Source: Diphasiastrum complanatum
Taxonomy: Eukaryota; Streptophyta; Lycopodiopsida; Lycopodiales; Lycopodiaceae
Assembly (NCBI GenBank): GCA_029204225.1
Contig: MU832009.1
Span: forward strand, 1-64,000
Reading direction: 5' to 3'
DNA: 64,000 bases
Both the position numbers and the translations under genes were made by a program. The notes below the pieces were generated by a model, which searched no databases, was not told where the DNA came from, and was given only the letters and a program-made list of their open reading frames with translations. Shown here piece after piece: positions 28,758 through 37,164 of this stretch. Numbering within the stretch: position 1 is the stretch's first letter; each line of letters begins with the position of its first letter.

Positions 28758-28961
28758 TTAGAAGTGTCTAAAAAATCCAGCTACAAACAAGGAACTTTTG
28801 AGACTCCAATAGAGAATGATGTCCATGAAGGATCTTTCACCACCTCTTAGAGGATCCCTTACAAGATGTTCTATAAATGTGTCATGTAGCACACTCCAAA
28901 AACTATACATCATGCCAAGACATGGATTCCAAGGCATTTTGTGCACTTGAAGATACATCAA
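28758..28961 (-). pseudogene. A1 RT/RNase H junction stub
   Basis: The only RT-RNase H remnant in the element: LVRDPLRGGERSFMDIILYW aligns with the B1 block KDPNKGDERSFEDITLFRSL, which lies between the RT and RNase H domains. The YVDD box and all RNase H catalytic acidic motifs are gone. Confidence 0.75.
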
Positions 28962-30654
28962 TTAAAATATTAAGTGCATAAATAATGTTGCCAAAGACAA
29001 CTTGCCTTGCTTGATCCATATAATTGAGCCTTGATGGCTCCATCTTGATACTCAAGATTCTTCTTGGAGTCCTCGGGTCTTGAGCTTGATCCTCCACTTG
29101 ACTTGACTCCAAAACATCAATGAATTGAATAAGGTGTTGATCCAAAGGTGCTTCTTCAAGTTTACAAATCTTCCACTCTTGAAAGATCAATTTTCCACCA
29201 TTGACAAATTCTTTGGTCGAAAATAAGTAGATTCTACAATCTCTACTTGAAGAGCAAAACACTACCATTATTCCTATCATTGAAATAGGATAATCTTTGG
29301 TCCTTACATTGGAATGATCATGCACAAAGCATGTGAACACAAAGATTTCCAAAGCAAATGATGTTTCATCTTTTATGACTCTATTCAAACTATTACAAAA
29401 ATAGTTATCCAATGAAATCGCTTTATCAACAACAAATGTAGATTTCAAAACAGCCCATTTCATTGTCTTGTCATACAAAGTAATAAACACCATGAATCTT
29501 AAAGGTAAGAAACAAGTCACCTCATGTCTACTACTACTTTCCAAAAAATATTCAAAGATAGTAGACTCTCCAATGCTCACCACCCTTGCAAGATGCACAC
29601 TTGAATGGACAATTTGCATGCAATTCGATGACTTGGCCTTTGTCATTGAGGACTCCCTTGGAACTCTCATGCTTTGAGGCTGATCCTCAAGATCTTCCTC
29701 CTTTTGATGCTCCTCCTCAATGCAAGCAAGATCACACTTTGCCAAGATCTCCTCTTGAGTGATCTCCTCCTTTGCCAAGCTCATTCTCTCAAAAGCAACA
29801 CTAGCTTCCAACTTAAACAATCTTCCATGCTTAAATCCCTTTGCAATGCAAACATCATTCTTCAAGATGAAACAAACACCATGCTTAAAGTGGACATCCA
29901 AACCACTTTCTAAGAGTAAACCAACACTAAGCATATTCTTGGTGATTGATGGTACATAAAGGACATTTTCTAGATCCATGCATTTTGAGGATTCTAGACA
30001 CAAAGAGATGGTGCCAACACCATCTATCCTACACTCTTCATCATTTGCAGTAAAGACAAACTTTTTAGCATCATTGAATGAGTGTAAGGTTGAGAAAAAT
30101 TCCTTTTCACAAGATATGTGGGAGCTAGCCCCACTGTCAATCCACCAATTGTCTCTTGAATTGCTATTGCTTGTTGGTGAGGATGTAGATGCCATCAAGA
30201 ATACATCTACTTCATCCTCCTCCTCCTCCTTTGCAAGGTTTCCTTGTTTGTCCTCCTCCACTTGTGCTCTTAGCCTCTTGTAGCATTTAGATGCATAATG
30301 CCCCTTCTTTCCACAAAAGAAGCATTTTTGCTTTGACTTGTCCTTTGAGCTTGATGCATCATCCTCTTCTTTGGCCTCCTTTGGATGCTTCTTCTTTCCA
30401 TTGGTCTTCTTTTTGCCCTTGAATGAGAAATTGGTTTTCTCATCACCATCCTGCAAAGACAAGGAACTCATCCTACATTTTGCATGGAGCATCCTACACT
30501 CTTCAGCCACTAATACACTGTGAAGTTTTTCTATAGTTGGCAAAGCGTCTTGGATGGCAAAACTTTGGACCAAATTTGCAAAGTCATCTCCTAGACCATT
30601 AAGGACAATTTGTACAAGATCTCCATCATGAATCTTCTCTCCAATGGAAGCCAA
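28903..30654 (-). CDS. A1 gag C-terminal half, protease and degenerate integrase tail (583 codons)
   Basis: Open throughout. Starts within gag (MASIGEKIHDGDLVQIVLNG...). The Lys-rich linker is followed by the zinc knuckle CFFCGKKGHYASKC, an acidic stretch, and aspartic protease WWIDSGASSHISCEKEFFST. The next 300 residues are spaced like copia integrase but the key residues are gone: HSSV replaces HSDV, and no LRSDxGGEY or NGVAERKN block remains. CSSSRDCRIYLFSTKEFV still resembles the integrase C-terminal 'GYSSxxKAYRVFxxST' box. It ends with a short RT N-terminal echo (ALESMSWHDV). An open frame with erased integrase chemistry suggests selection on gag-protease only. N-terminal gag is split off by a one-base loss at about 30660. 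Confidence 0.88.
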   Translation of the reverse strand: MASIGEKIHDGDLVQIVLNGLGDDFANLVQSFAIQDALPTIEKLHSVLVAEECRMLHAKCRMSSLSLQDGDEKTNFSFKGKKKTNGKKKHPKEAKEEDDASSSKDKSKQKCFFCGKKGHYASKCYKRLRAQVEEDKQGNLAKEEEEDEVDVFLMASTSSPTSNSNSRDNWWIDSGASSHISCEKEFFSTLHSFNDAKKFVFTANDEECRIDGVGTISLCLESSKCMDLENVLYVPSITKNMLSVGLLLESGLDVHFKHGVCFILKNDVCIAKGFKHGRLFKLEASVAFERMSLAKEEITQEEILAKCDLACIEEEHQKEEDLEDQPQSMRVPRESSMTKAKSSNCMQIVHSSVHLARVVSIGESTIFEYFLESSSRHEVTCFLPLRFMVFITLYDKTMKWAVLKSTFVVDKAISLDNYFCNSLNRVIKDETSFALEIFVFTCFVHDHSNVRTKDYPISMIGIMVVFCSSSRDCRIYLFSTKEFVNGGKLIFQEWKICKLEEAPLDQHLIQFIDVLESSQVEDQAQDPRTPRRILSIKMEPSRLNYMDQARQVVFGNIIYALNILIDVSSSAQNALESMSWHDV

Positions 30655-31082
30655 TTCCCTATTTAGGACTTGATTCTGAGTACATAATCCTGTGCACTCT
30701 CCTCACTTCTCCTCATGCTTTGCAAAATTTGATTTCTAAGCATAAGAACTCTAGAAGTGTTGCTAGACTCATAGATTGATTTTAAAGACTCCCAAGCCTC
30801 TTTAGCATTAGTACAAGCTGATACTTCTCTCAACAAATCATTGCTCACATTCATCTTCACACAATGAAGTGCAAGCCTAGATCTCTTCTTGTATCTAGCT
30901 AACTCCTGTGCACCTAGAGGTTCATCTTCATCTTCAATCAAGAACTCATAAAGGTCTTGGAGCACTAAGAGTGACTCCATTCTAACCTTCCAAATAGCAT
31001 AATTTGTAGAATTCAACCTCTCACTAGCTTCTAGAAGGTATGCTCCAGCAGATGCCATCTTACTAGCGACTTCTACAAACAA
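30655..31082 (-). pseudogene. A1 gag N-terminal part
   Basis: Copia gag (UBN2-like): ASERLNSTNYAIWKVRMESL, LHCVKMNVSNDLLREV, AKEAWESLKSIYE and NQILQSMRRSEES. It runs to RIKS then TAA. A2 has an extra base here (TCTGTAAATAGG against TCCTAAATAGG) and reads on in frame, so A1 lost one base. Together with the 583-codon frame this is the whole gag. The ATG of the family is probably that of MASAGAYLLE at about 31058. Confidence 0.88.
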
Positions 31083-31089
31083 GAAATAA

Positions 31090-31430
31090 ATTTGATTGAC
31101 TTGAAACTCACAAAGGTCTCACACTTGTAGTGTTTCACTCAAATTTGATTTCTAATCCAACAAATGGACTTATAATCACAGTTCTATCACTCCCTCACAA
31201 AGCTGGAATGAACATAAGATGAAGTGAAAACTACTTTCAAACAAATCTTGCCAAGAAATGGATTTGATTGTCTCTAGAAACTCACTAAGGTCTCTCTCTT
31301 GTATTTTTTCACTCAAATTAATTTTCTAATCCAAAAAATGGACTTATAATCTCAGTTCTAGCACTCCCTCACAAAGTTGGAATGAAGATAAGATGATGTG
31401 AAATCTACTTACAATCAAATCTTGCCAAAT
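31090..31430 (-). repeat. A1 leader tandem duplication (~165-bp unit)
   Basis: Two diverged copies, each containing an ACTCAC(T)AAGGTCTC... GGACTTATAATC(A/T)CAGTTCTA and CACTCCCTCACAAAG block. A2 has the same two units at about 45970-46400, so the duplication predates both insertions. Function unknown; possibly packaging or leader structure. Confidence 0.75.
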
Positions 31431-31862
31431 TTGGCTATTTTTGGACAAAAAAATGACTTAATCTCTTTCTTCCTTCTTGGTGTACTTTCAAGACCTGTTT
31501 TTACCTTAATAGGACTTTATCTCAGCCTAGATTAATTAGATTCCATGAAACAAATTCAAATCTAATCAATGGCAAATGATCTTGGTAGATTATCCTAGGA
31601 TCTCCACCAAAAATTACACCAATAGCTCACAAATTGAATTTTTTTGGATCAAATGAATACCATGCATTAAATGCAGGTTCAGAGGTGCCCACACATGTGG
31701 ATAGTACGGATTTGGACCCCTACCAAGTTTGGGATCAAATCTCCTCACCAAAATCAAGATTCTAGCTTGCCCTCTCAATACTAGTTTTTAGCACCAAAAC
31801 TTGCTAAAAATGGATTTGCATTAGATCAATAACTTATGCTCTTGTACTTGGATCTGATACCA

Positions 31863-32563
31863 TGTGAAAGTACTGTACTTTAGGACCATAAATGGATCTA
31901 CAAAAGATCCACAAGAGTGATTGGATGCTTGCTTAACAATCTATCAAAAAACTAGACACAAAAAAGTTGATCTAGATTGGCAATTTGACAAACAACAAGC
32001 ATTAACAATCAAAAGCATTGATAAAAATTGAAATCCGAGACCACACGTGTGTACTACAGGCTGTAGTACGGCCTTAAACCTGAGAAACAAGTAGAAATTT
32101 ATTTGGTTTCATTTGGATCACAAAAACTCAATGGACATAGTGAACTAGCTTGAGATTGCCAATGAGCTCCAAAAAATTTTTATCTTCTCACTGTCGAGAG
32201 AGGGAATACATAGCAAATTCGACTTCCTTCTTGAAGTTAGGTGGATTTCTAGCATGTAATAAGGAAGTTAACTCACTCTCCTTGACCTAAAATGAAACCC
32301 TAGTCTATTTCCTAGAGTTATGCTTGGTAGGTAGCTAGTTGGTCAAATTTTCACCTTAAACTTAGGTGTGGGTCCTATAAAGTAGGGATGACCACCAAAT
32401 AGACATGACCAACTCTCTTGACTTGACCTAACCTACATTAGGATGGGTTTCCCATGTGGCATCATGGCCTCACATGTGTGGGACCCACTTGTGTACACAA
32501 TTTACACTATTCTACATGGTTTTTGATCAAGCTAGATTTGCCAATTTTTGGCAATTCTTCACA
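31863..32563 (-). repeat. A1 5' LTR
   Basis: 701 bp, partner of 28001-28701 with about 1-2% differences by eye. Primer site GATCTGATACCA immediately left. TSD TCATG follows. Confidence 0.95.
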
Positions 32564-33244
32564 TCATGAAGATCAACATTCATCTTTTAAAGAGGCCAAG
32601 ATCAAGAAGTCTATGGATGCATCACCTATTATTGATTTTGAAGACAAATATGATGTGATGGGGTCGAAAATTGAAGAATACTCTCCTCGGATTTTCTCAC
32701 CAAGAAGATCCATGAGAGATAGATCCGAGCTTAAGAGGCTCTCATATGTTGACAAACGCAAACAAGTGGATCTTGATTCCATCAATTATGTTTTTTATGT
32801 CTCTCATGAAGAGCCAAAGAATGTACAAGAGGCACTCAATACCAAGGAGTGGTATGACGCCATGAAGCAAGAGTATGATGCATTGATCACCAACAATACT
32901 TGGGAGCTTGTGAATCCTCCATCCAACAAGCATGTGATTGGTTGCAAGTGGGTATTTCGGATCAAGTACAATCATGATGGCACCATCAACATGTATAAAG
33001 CAAGAGTATGTGCCAAAGGATTTGCTCAAATCCATGGCCTTGATTATGAGGAGACCTTTGCACCCGTTGCAAAGATGGTGACAATAAGAATTCTTATTTC
33101 TCTTGCTTGTTTCTTTAAGTGGAAGGTGTTCCAATTAGATATATCCAATGCTTTTCTAAATGGTTGTCTTGAGGAGGAGATCTATATGGAACAACCTCAA
33201 GGATTTATCAAGGATGAGTTCAAAGTGTGCTTGCTCTTCAAAAG
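32564..33244 (+). pseudogene. B2 pol continued: integrase tail and RT N-terminal part
   Basis: Resumes the B2 frame after A1 (EDQHSSFKEAKIKKSMDAS). Includes KEWYDAMKQEYDAL, IGCKWVFRIKYNHDG, CAKGFAQIHGLDYEETFAPV, DISNAFLNGCLEEEIYMEQP, then stops matching copia at KVCLLFK. YVDD and RNase H are absent. Downstream sequence is unrelated. Confidence 0.9.
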
Positions 33245-33370
33245 GACACGTGTCATAATTTGGTCCATACATGTGTCATGCAATGATTTGGCCATCGTTT
33301 TCCACATGTGCGACTATTTTGATCGCAGGTTTCCAAAACATGTGTACGGTTCAAATCCTTTGAATTAGAG

Positions 33371-33379
33371 TATATATAA
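33371..33379 (+). promoter_or_regulatory. TATA-like box upstream of gene Y
   Basis: TATATATAA in AGAGTATATATAAGAGC, about 230 bp before the first ATG of Y. A second TATATAT lies at about 33538. Plausible core promoter; no transcript evidence available. Confidence 0.4.
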
Positions 33380-33607
33380 GAGCATCATATTTGGAATTCA
33401 GTTTCGCATATTGAGTCCAGCAAATTGACCTGCTCCAAAATCAAAGCACACTATATCGCTACCACGTGCCCAACAAACATCCCTACAGTACCACTGCTCT
33501 CCTGGCGCGTAGTTTTGGTATCCGAAATTCTGTAGTCTATATATCGCCATCACACGCCGTGGACTATACCCTTTAGGTCCCCTTGCTAATCGACGTCTCA
33601 TATCGAT

Positions 33608-34804
33608 ATGGCTTCCTCGTCTACTAGTTCAATCTATGAATGGGCACTTAGTTCTTTCCTTGTTGATGTTGGGGTTAGCGACAGACATTGTCATTTTTTG
33701 TCCTATTTCGATTTTCAGTTTGACATAGAGAGATTTGTCACTGAGCACAGGGAAGTTTTTTCCAAAATGTACAAGGATTTTTATGACTGCTTGCAATAGG
33801 ATACCCTTCTGATGGATGGCCTAAGATTTGTGCATTTCACAGATTTGATTCATGCTCAGCCTAGTGCCAAGCAAAGGCATGATCGTAAGTTTACCAAACT
33901 TATCGATCTGTTTAAATGTGTCATATTCTGTGAGGAACACAATCGTGTATGTCACTTCGTTCAGGAGGTATGGCCTTTGTGTTTTTCATATCTGCTCTTA
34001 TCTCTGATGAGGCACAATCTTCTAGGTCTTGCATGATTGGTTTGCCTGCCCCTACCACTTTTGTAGCTTCGGAGGTTTCTACTAATGATGAGGTTTTAGA
34101 AGATGTAGAGGAGGTCAGACAAGCACAGCAGTATGATCCTGCCAAGGCCTGTTCTTTGTCTATCTCTCCCTTATCTACCGTAAGCAAGATTGACCAGAGC
34201 AGAACCCTGATGGACATCCATATGTACCATATGGACAATATTCCATTCTTTTCCATTAGTGATATCAGAGACGTAATAGATCTCAGAGAAGATGAGATAT
34301 TATCTCTTATGTCAAGAATGATTTCTGAATTTAGTGATTTTATTGACTTTGATGATGACGACCTCATATATGGCATCAACTATGAGGACCAAGAAGAATG
34401 AGCAAGTGGCACAGATGCCCTTCAAAGGATGCTATCTGAGAGCATGGCATATGAGGCTAATATGCCAAGTGACGAGGAGTTTTTGGCTTTTTAGAAAAAG
34501 TATCCGCCAGCTCCTATTCCAGCTGACCAACAATCGACCATTATTGTTGGTCACAATTTAGAAGCTACTGGTGTGATCCAGGCTGACGAGGAGGATTCGG
34601 TAAGTAAATTATTTCACAAAAAATCATTTACTATTTAACGTATAACTGATGATTGATTTGCTAGTTTGACTAACACTTGATTATGTGTTGTAGGAAATCG
34701 TTGAAGTTGATGCCTTTGCTAGCAAGCATGGAGGATTGAGAGAGAGACAAGGCGTGAGACAGAAGGATGTCTCATTGGCAATATTTGAAATCTTTTGTAA
34801 ATAA
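33608..34804 (+). pseudogene. unknown gene Y, acidic protein, two or more exons, with stops
   Basis: Not recognised. The first frame begins MASSSTSSIYEWALSSFLVD and meets TAG at 33797. The same frame continues MDGLRFVHFTDLIHAQPSAK to about 33960, then the coding-like frame shifts to one reading ISDEAQSSRSCMIGLPAP, VRQAQQYDPAKA and a very acidic FSDFIDFDDDDLIYG. TGA at 34399 and TAG at 34492 interrupt it before ADQQSTIIVGHNLE. A clean intron GTAAGT...GTAG (34600-34693) joins ADEEDS to EIVEVDAFASKHGG, ending at TAA 34802-34804. Frame-preserving splice and continuous low-complexity acidic bias support a former gene. It is convergent with Z1. Possibly an accessory protein of the same mobile unit. 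Confidence 0.45.
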
Positions 34805-35216
34805 CAAAATTTGTATTCTTCATGATAGGTTTTTTGTAAATGCGAGAACCTTAATCATGGCCATTAAGGCCCTATCTTTTTTTGCCCAAGGGCATAAATA
34901 TCCAAAACAATACATATAAAATTATTTTTGTCAAAAGAGATGTTGCTCTTAAAGTGTTCAATTATGTGCTAGAAAATGTTCCTATGAGATCATCTGCCCT
35001 AGCAATTCTATCAGGATATATAGATCTGAACAAAAGGAGATCCACCGATTTTTGGATCCGTATGATAGGAAAAAGTTCCTTCATGACCACACAGCAAAAA
35101 TTGTCCTTAGAGACAATGCAAAAAAATGATTGTACTCTTTTCCATTTAATGTATGTGAAATTTGAGAATTTTTTATCACACGCGTTTGATCTTTATTGAA
35201 TGCCATCAATTTTGGC
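34805..35216. other. region between convergent genes Y and Z1
   Basis: Contains a 105-codon + frame and an overlapping frame reading EIHRFLDPYDRKKFLHDHTA. Neither is assignable. May hold 3' ends of Y and Z1. Confidence 0.35.
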
Positions 35217-36860
35217 TTATAAATTTACATGCTTTTTTGAATCTTTGATATTTAGTTGATCTTCTTGAGCCCGTCTATAAAACCAGTGGAATAGTTGAAT
35301 GATATAACTATTTTTTGAGGATGTTCCACCATGTTGTGTATTTTGATGAAATGTTGCTCTTGCCTGCCAATGTGATTTCTCCATTCCTTCTGAGGACCAT
35401 ATACTCAAATTGCCATACTTTTTTGCAAAAAATGATGCATGACGCCTTAGTATGTGCTGCAATATCAAATATTTATGCATTTGTTAGAAAAATATGCCTC
35501 ATTTTAGAATCTATCAAGCAAGTTATACTAAAATTATAAAACTGTAAGACATTGTTCAAATGTATCCTACCATGTAGTGGGTTATGTGATCTGAGCCCCA
35601 AGCCACCCGAACTGCATCTACAAACTCTATTGCTGTTTTCTCCAATAGGAGTGCATTTGCATATGAAATTGTGTCTTTTCTAAGCACTTCAACCATATTA
35701 TCGAGCTTTTTCCAAACTTCAACCTTCTTTGCCCTTGTTGTTCTTTTATCTTCAAAGTCTTATGTTGCAGAAATAATATCTTTCCAAACCGAGTATTGGA
35801 TCTTAGACGACTCTTTAGAATGATTTGATAAAAATCGACGAGCTTTGACTCCTCCTATGCTAGGTTTACTGGGTACGTTTCATGTTTTTCCCGAAAGCTT
35901 TTCATCTTTTTGTATTTTAATATGTCCTTTATGAAGGCCCGCTTTTGACAACACTTCCTCTAATCGAGCTATTGCTTGTTTTGATGCTGACTCTGGCCTA
36001 GTATTCCATGCAAACAAAATATGAACGATATATATTAATTTCTCTATGATCCTCACCTCTCCATGAAGTGTGCAAATATTAACATTCTGTAAAGAAATTG
36101 GTAGTACTGGTTTCCAGTTGGGATCTTCAATATCTCTTGAAACTCTTGTGCTCCTTGAAATGTCATTTGATGATTTCATACAATATAGACATGGATGTTT
36201 TGAATTTGCCCCATGAGATACATTGAACATACATTTCAATGATTTTAAGTCTGCAGCTAAATGCCATTCCACAAAAATTCACTTCTATCAAGAACACTAA
36301 GTACTTTGCCATTCATATGATCCTTTATGATATCTGGATAACTTGTTCTGCTAAAAATCCAAGAAAGAACATCGTGATCCTCTTTGATAACCTATCCAAC
36401 ATATGAAATCACAAGTTTTTATATATTCAAAACAATTACCAAAAGAAATTGCACATGAATAACAACCTTTTTTTACCTGAAAACATGCTAGCCACCATAT
36501 GTTGTTTTCTGATTGCACACTGAAGTTGAGATCCCTTGAGTTTGTTGCATTGTTTAGTGCTCCATTCATGAGAGTAATACTTACTCTTTCCAACTTTTGT
36601 CCTTTTATAACTTCCGATTCATCTAGCTTGACCACCAAAATAAGTTTGCTCATCAATGCTGATCTGCAAATGATTATGAAAATCAACAAACCCAAATAGG
36701 CTACATAATAAATGTCATGCTACTTCACAAAATGAAAATAAAATGATTCAAATCAAATCCTTACTTGAATGCTTGAATCCTTTTTCTCCGTTGGCCTCCA
36801 TTTAGCGAAAGCTCATCAATGTCCTTCAGAATTCTTTTTCACTTGTTTCTTTTTAATTTC
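35217..36860 (-). pseudogene. Z1: transposase-like multi-exon gene, internally deleted copy
   Basis: Exon blocks: about 36766-36860 (ELSLNGGQRRKRIQAF, donor GTAAGG); 36477-36663 (KLDESEVIKGQKLERVSITL, FSVQSENNIWWLACFQ, donor GTAAAA); 35571-36391 (DHDVLSWIFSRTSY, WHLAADLKSLKCMFNVSHGA, CLYC, NICTLHGEVRIIEKL, GLHKGHIKIQKD, KPSIGGVKARRFLSNHS-type, DHITHYM, donor GTAGGA); 35217-35456 (GNLSIWSSEGMEKSHWQARA, NTQHGG). Spacing of LDESE, CxxC, CxxH and a late Glu resembles DDE-type transposases. Compared with Z2, about 170 codons between SAL and SKLILV are missing. Frameshift after VLDRSEF. Confidence 0.6.
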
Positions 36861-37164
36861 TTATCTAGTATGTGAGTTTCTTCTTTTAACTAGATTTTAG
36901 GTTATGCACCCGAGAATACTATTCTCTGATCTGCTCATTTTGCTTTGTATGCAACTTACATAGAATTATGTCAAGAAAAAGAAAATGCATATCTTTTGGA
37001 TCCATTTGCAAGAAGAAAATCTTTCCACGACAACAAAATGCAACTGGTACTAGAAAAAGAGAAATAAGATGGCAAGGAGATATAGATATATTCAATCAGT
37101 TGGAGATGTATTTTTTTTTCCAAAATAAATTACAAATATATAGTACAATGTTGTGTCTGTCAAT
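36861..37164. other. spacer between Z1 and Z2
   Basis: Holds the start of Z1 exon b (THILDKKLKRNK then TGA) and a + frame at 36968-37177 starting MSRKRKCISFGSICKKKI, basic and unassigned. No terminal inverted repeat seen. Confidence 0.35.

Larger units (their letters stand above)
28001..32563 (-). mobile_element. copia-derived non-autonomous element A1, complete
   Basis: LTRs of 701 bp each (28001-28701 and 31863-32563) differ at few positions. Target duplication TCATG lies at 27996-28000 and 32564-32568 within the B2 reading frame. Primer site GATCTGATACCA ends at 31862. The purine tract (minus-strand TTTGAGGAG) abuts the left LTR. The internal region encodes gag and protease, then an eroded integrase-derived tail and a short stub around the RT/RNase H junction; RT core and RNase H are missing. 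A2 has the same architecture. Confidence 0.93.
26596..33244 (+). mobile_element. copia B2, broken, interrupted by element A1
   Basis: Begins TGTGAAGAATCGAAAAAGATT, the 5' end of the family B LTR. Only about 150 bp of LTR remain before a deletion to leader sequence near 26746 (AATAGG/AGGTGCTC), so LTR remainder and primer site are gone. Leader and gag follow, then gag is fused to integrase. A1 lies at 28001-32563 (TSD TCATG on both sides), and the coding frame resumes at 32564. Homology to B1 stops at about 33244, inside RT after KVCLLFK, so the 3' half and 3' LTR are lost. Confidence 0.88.
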
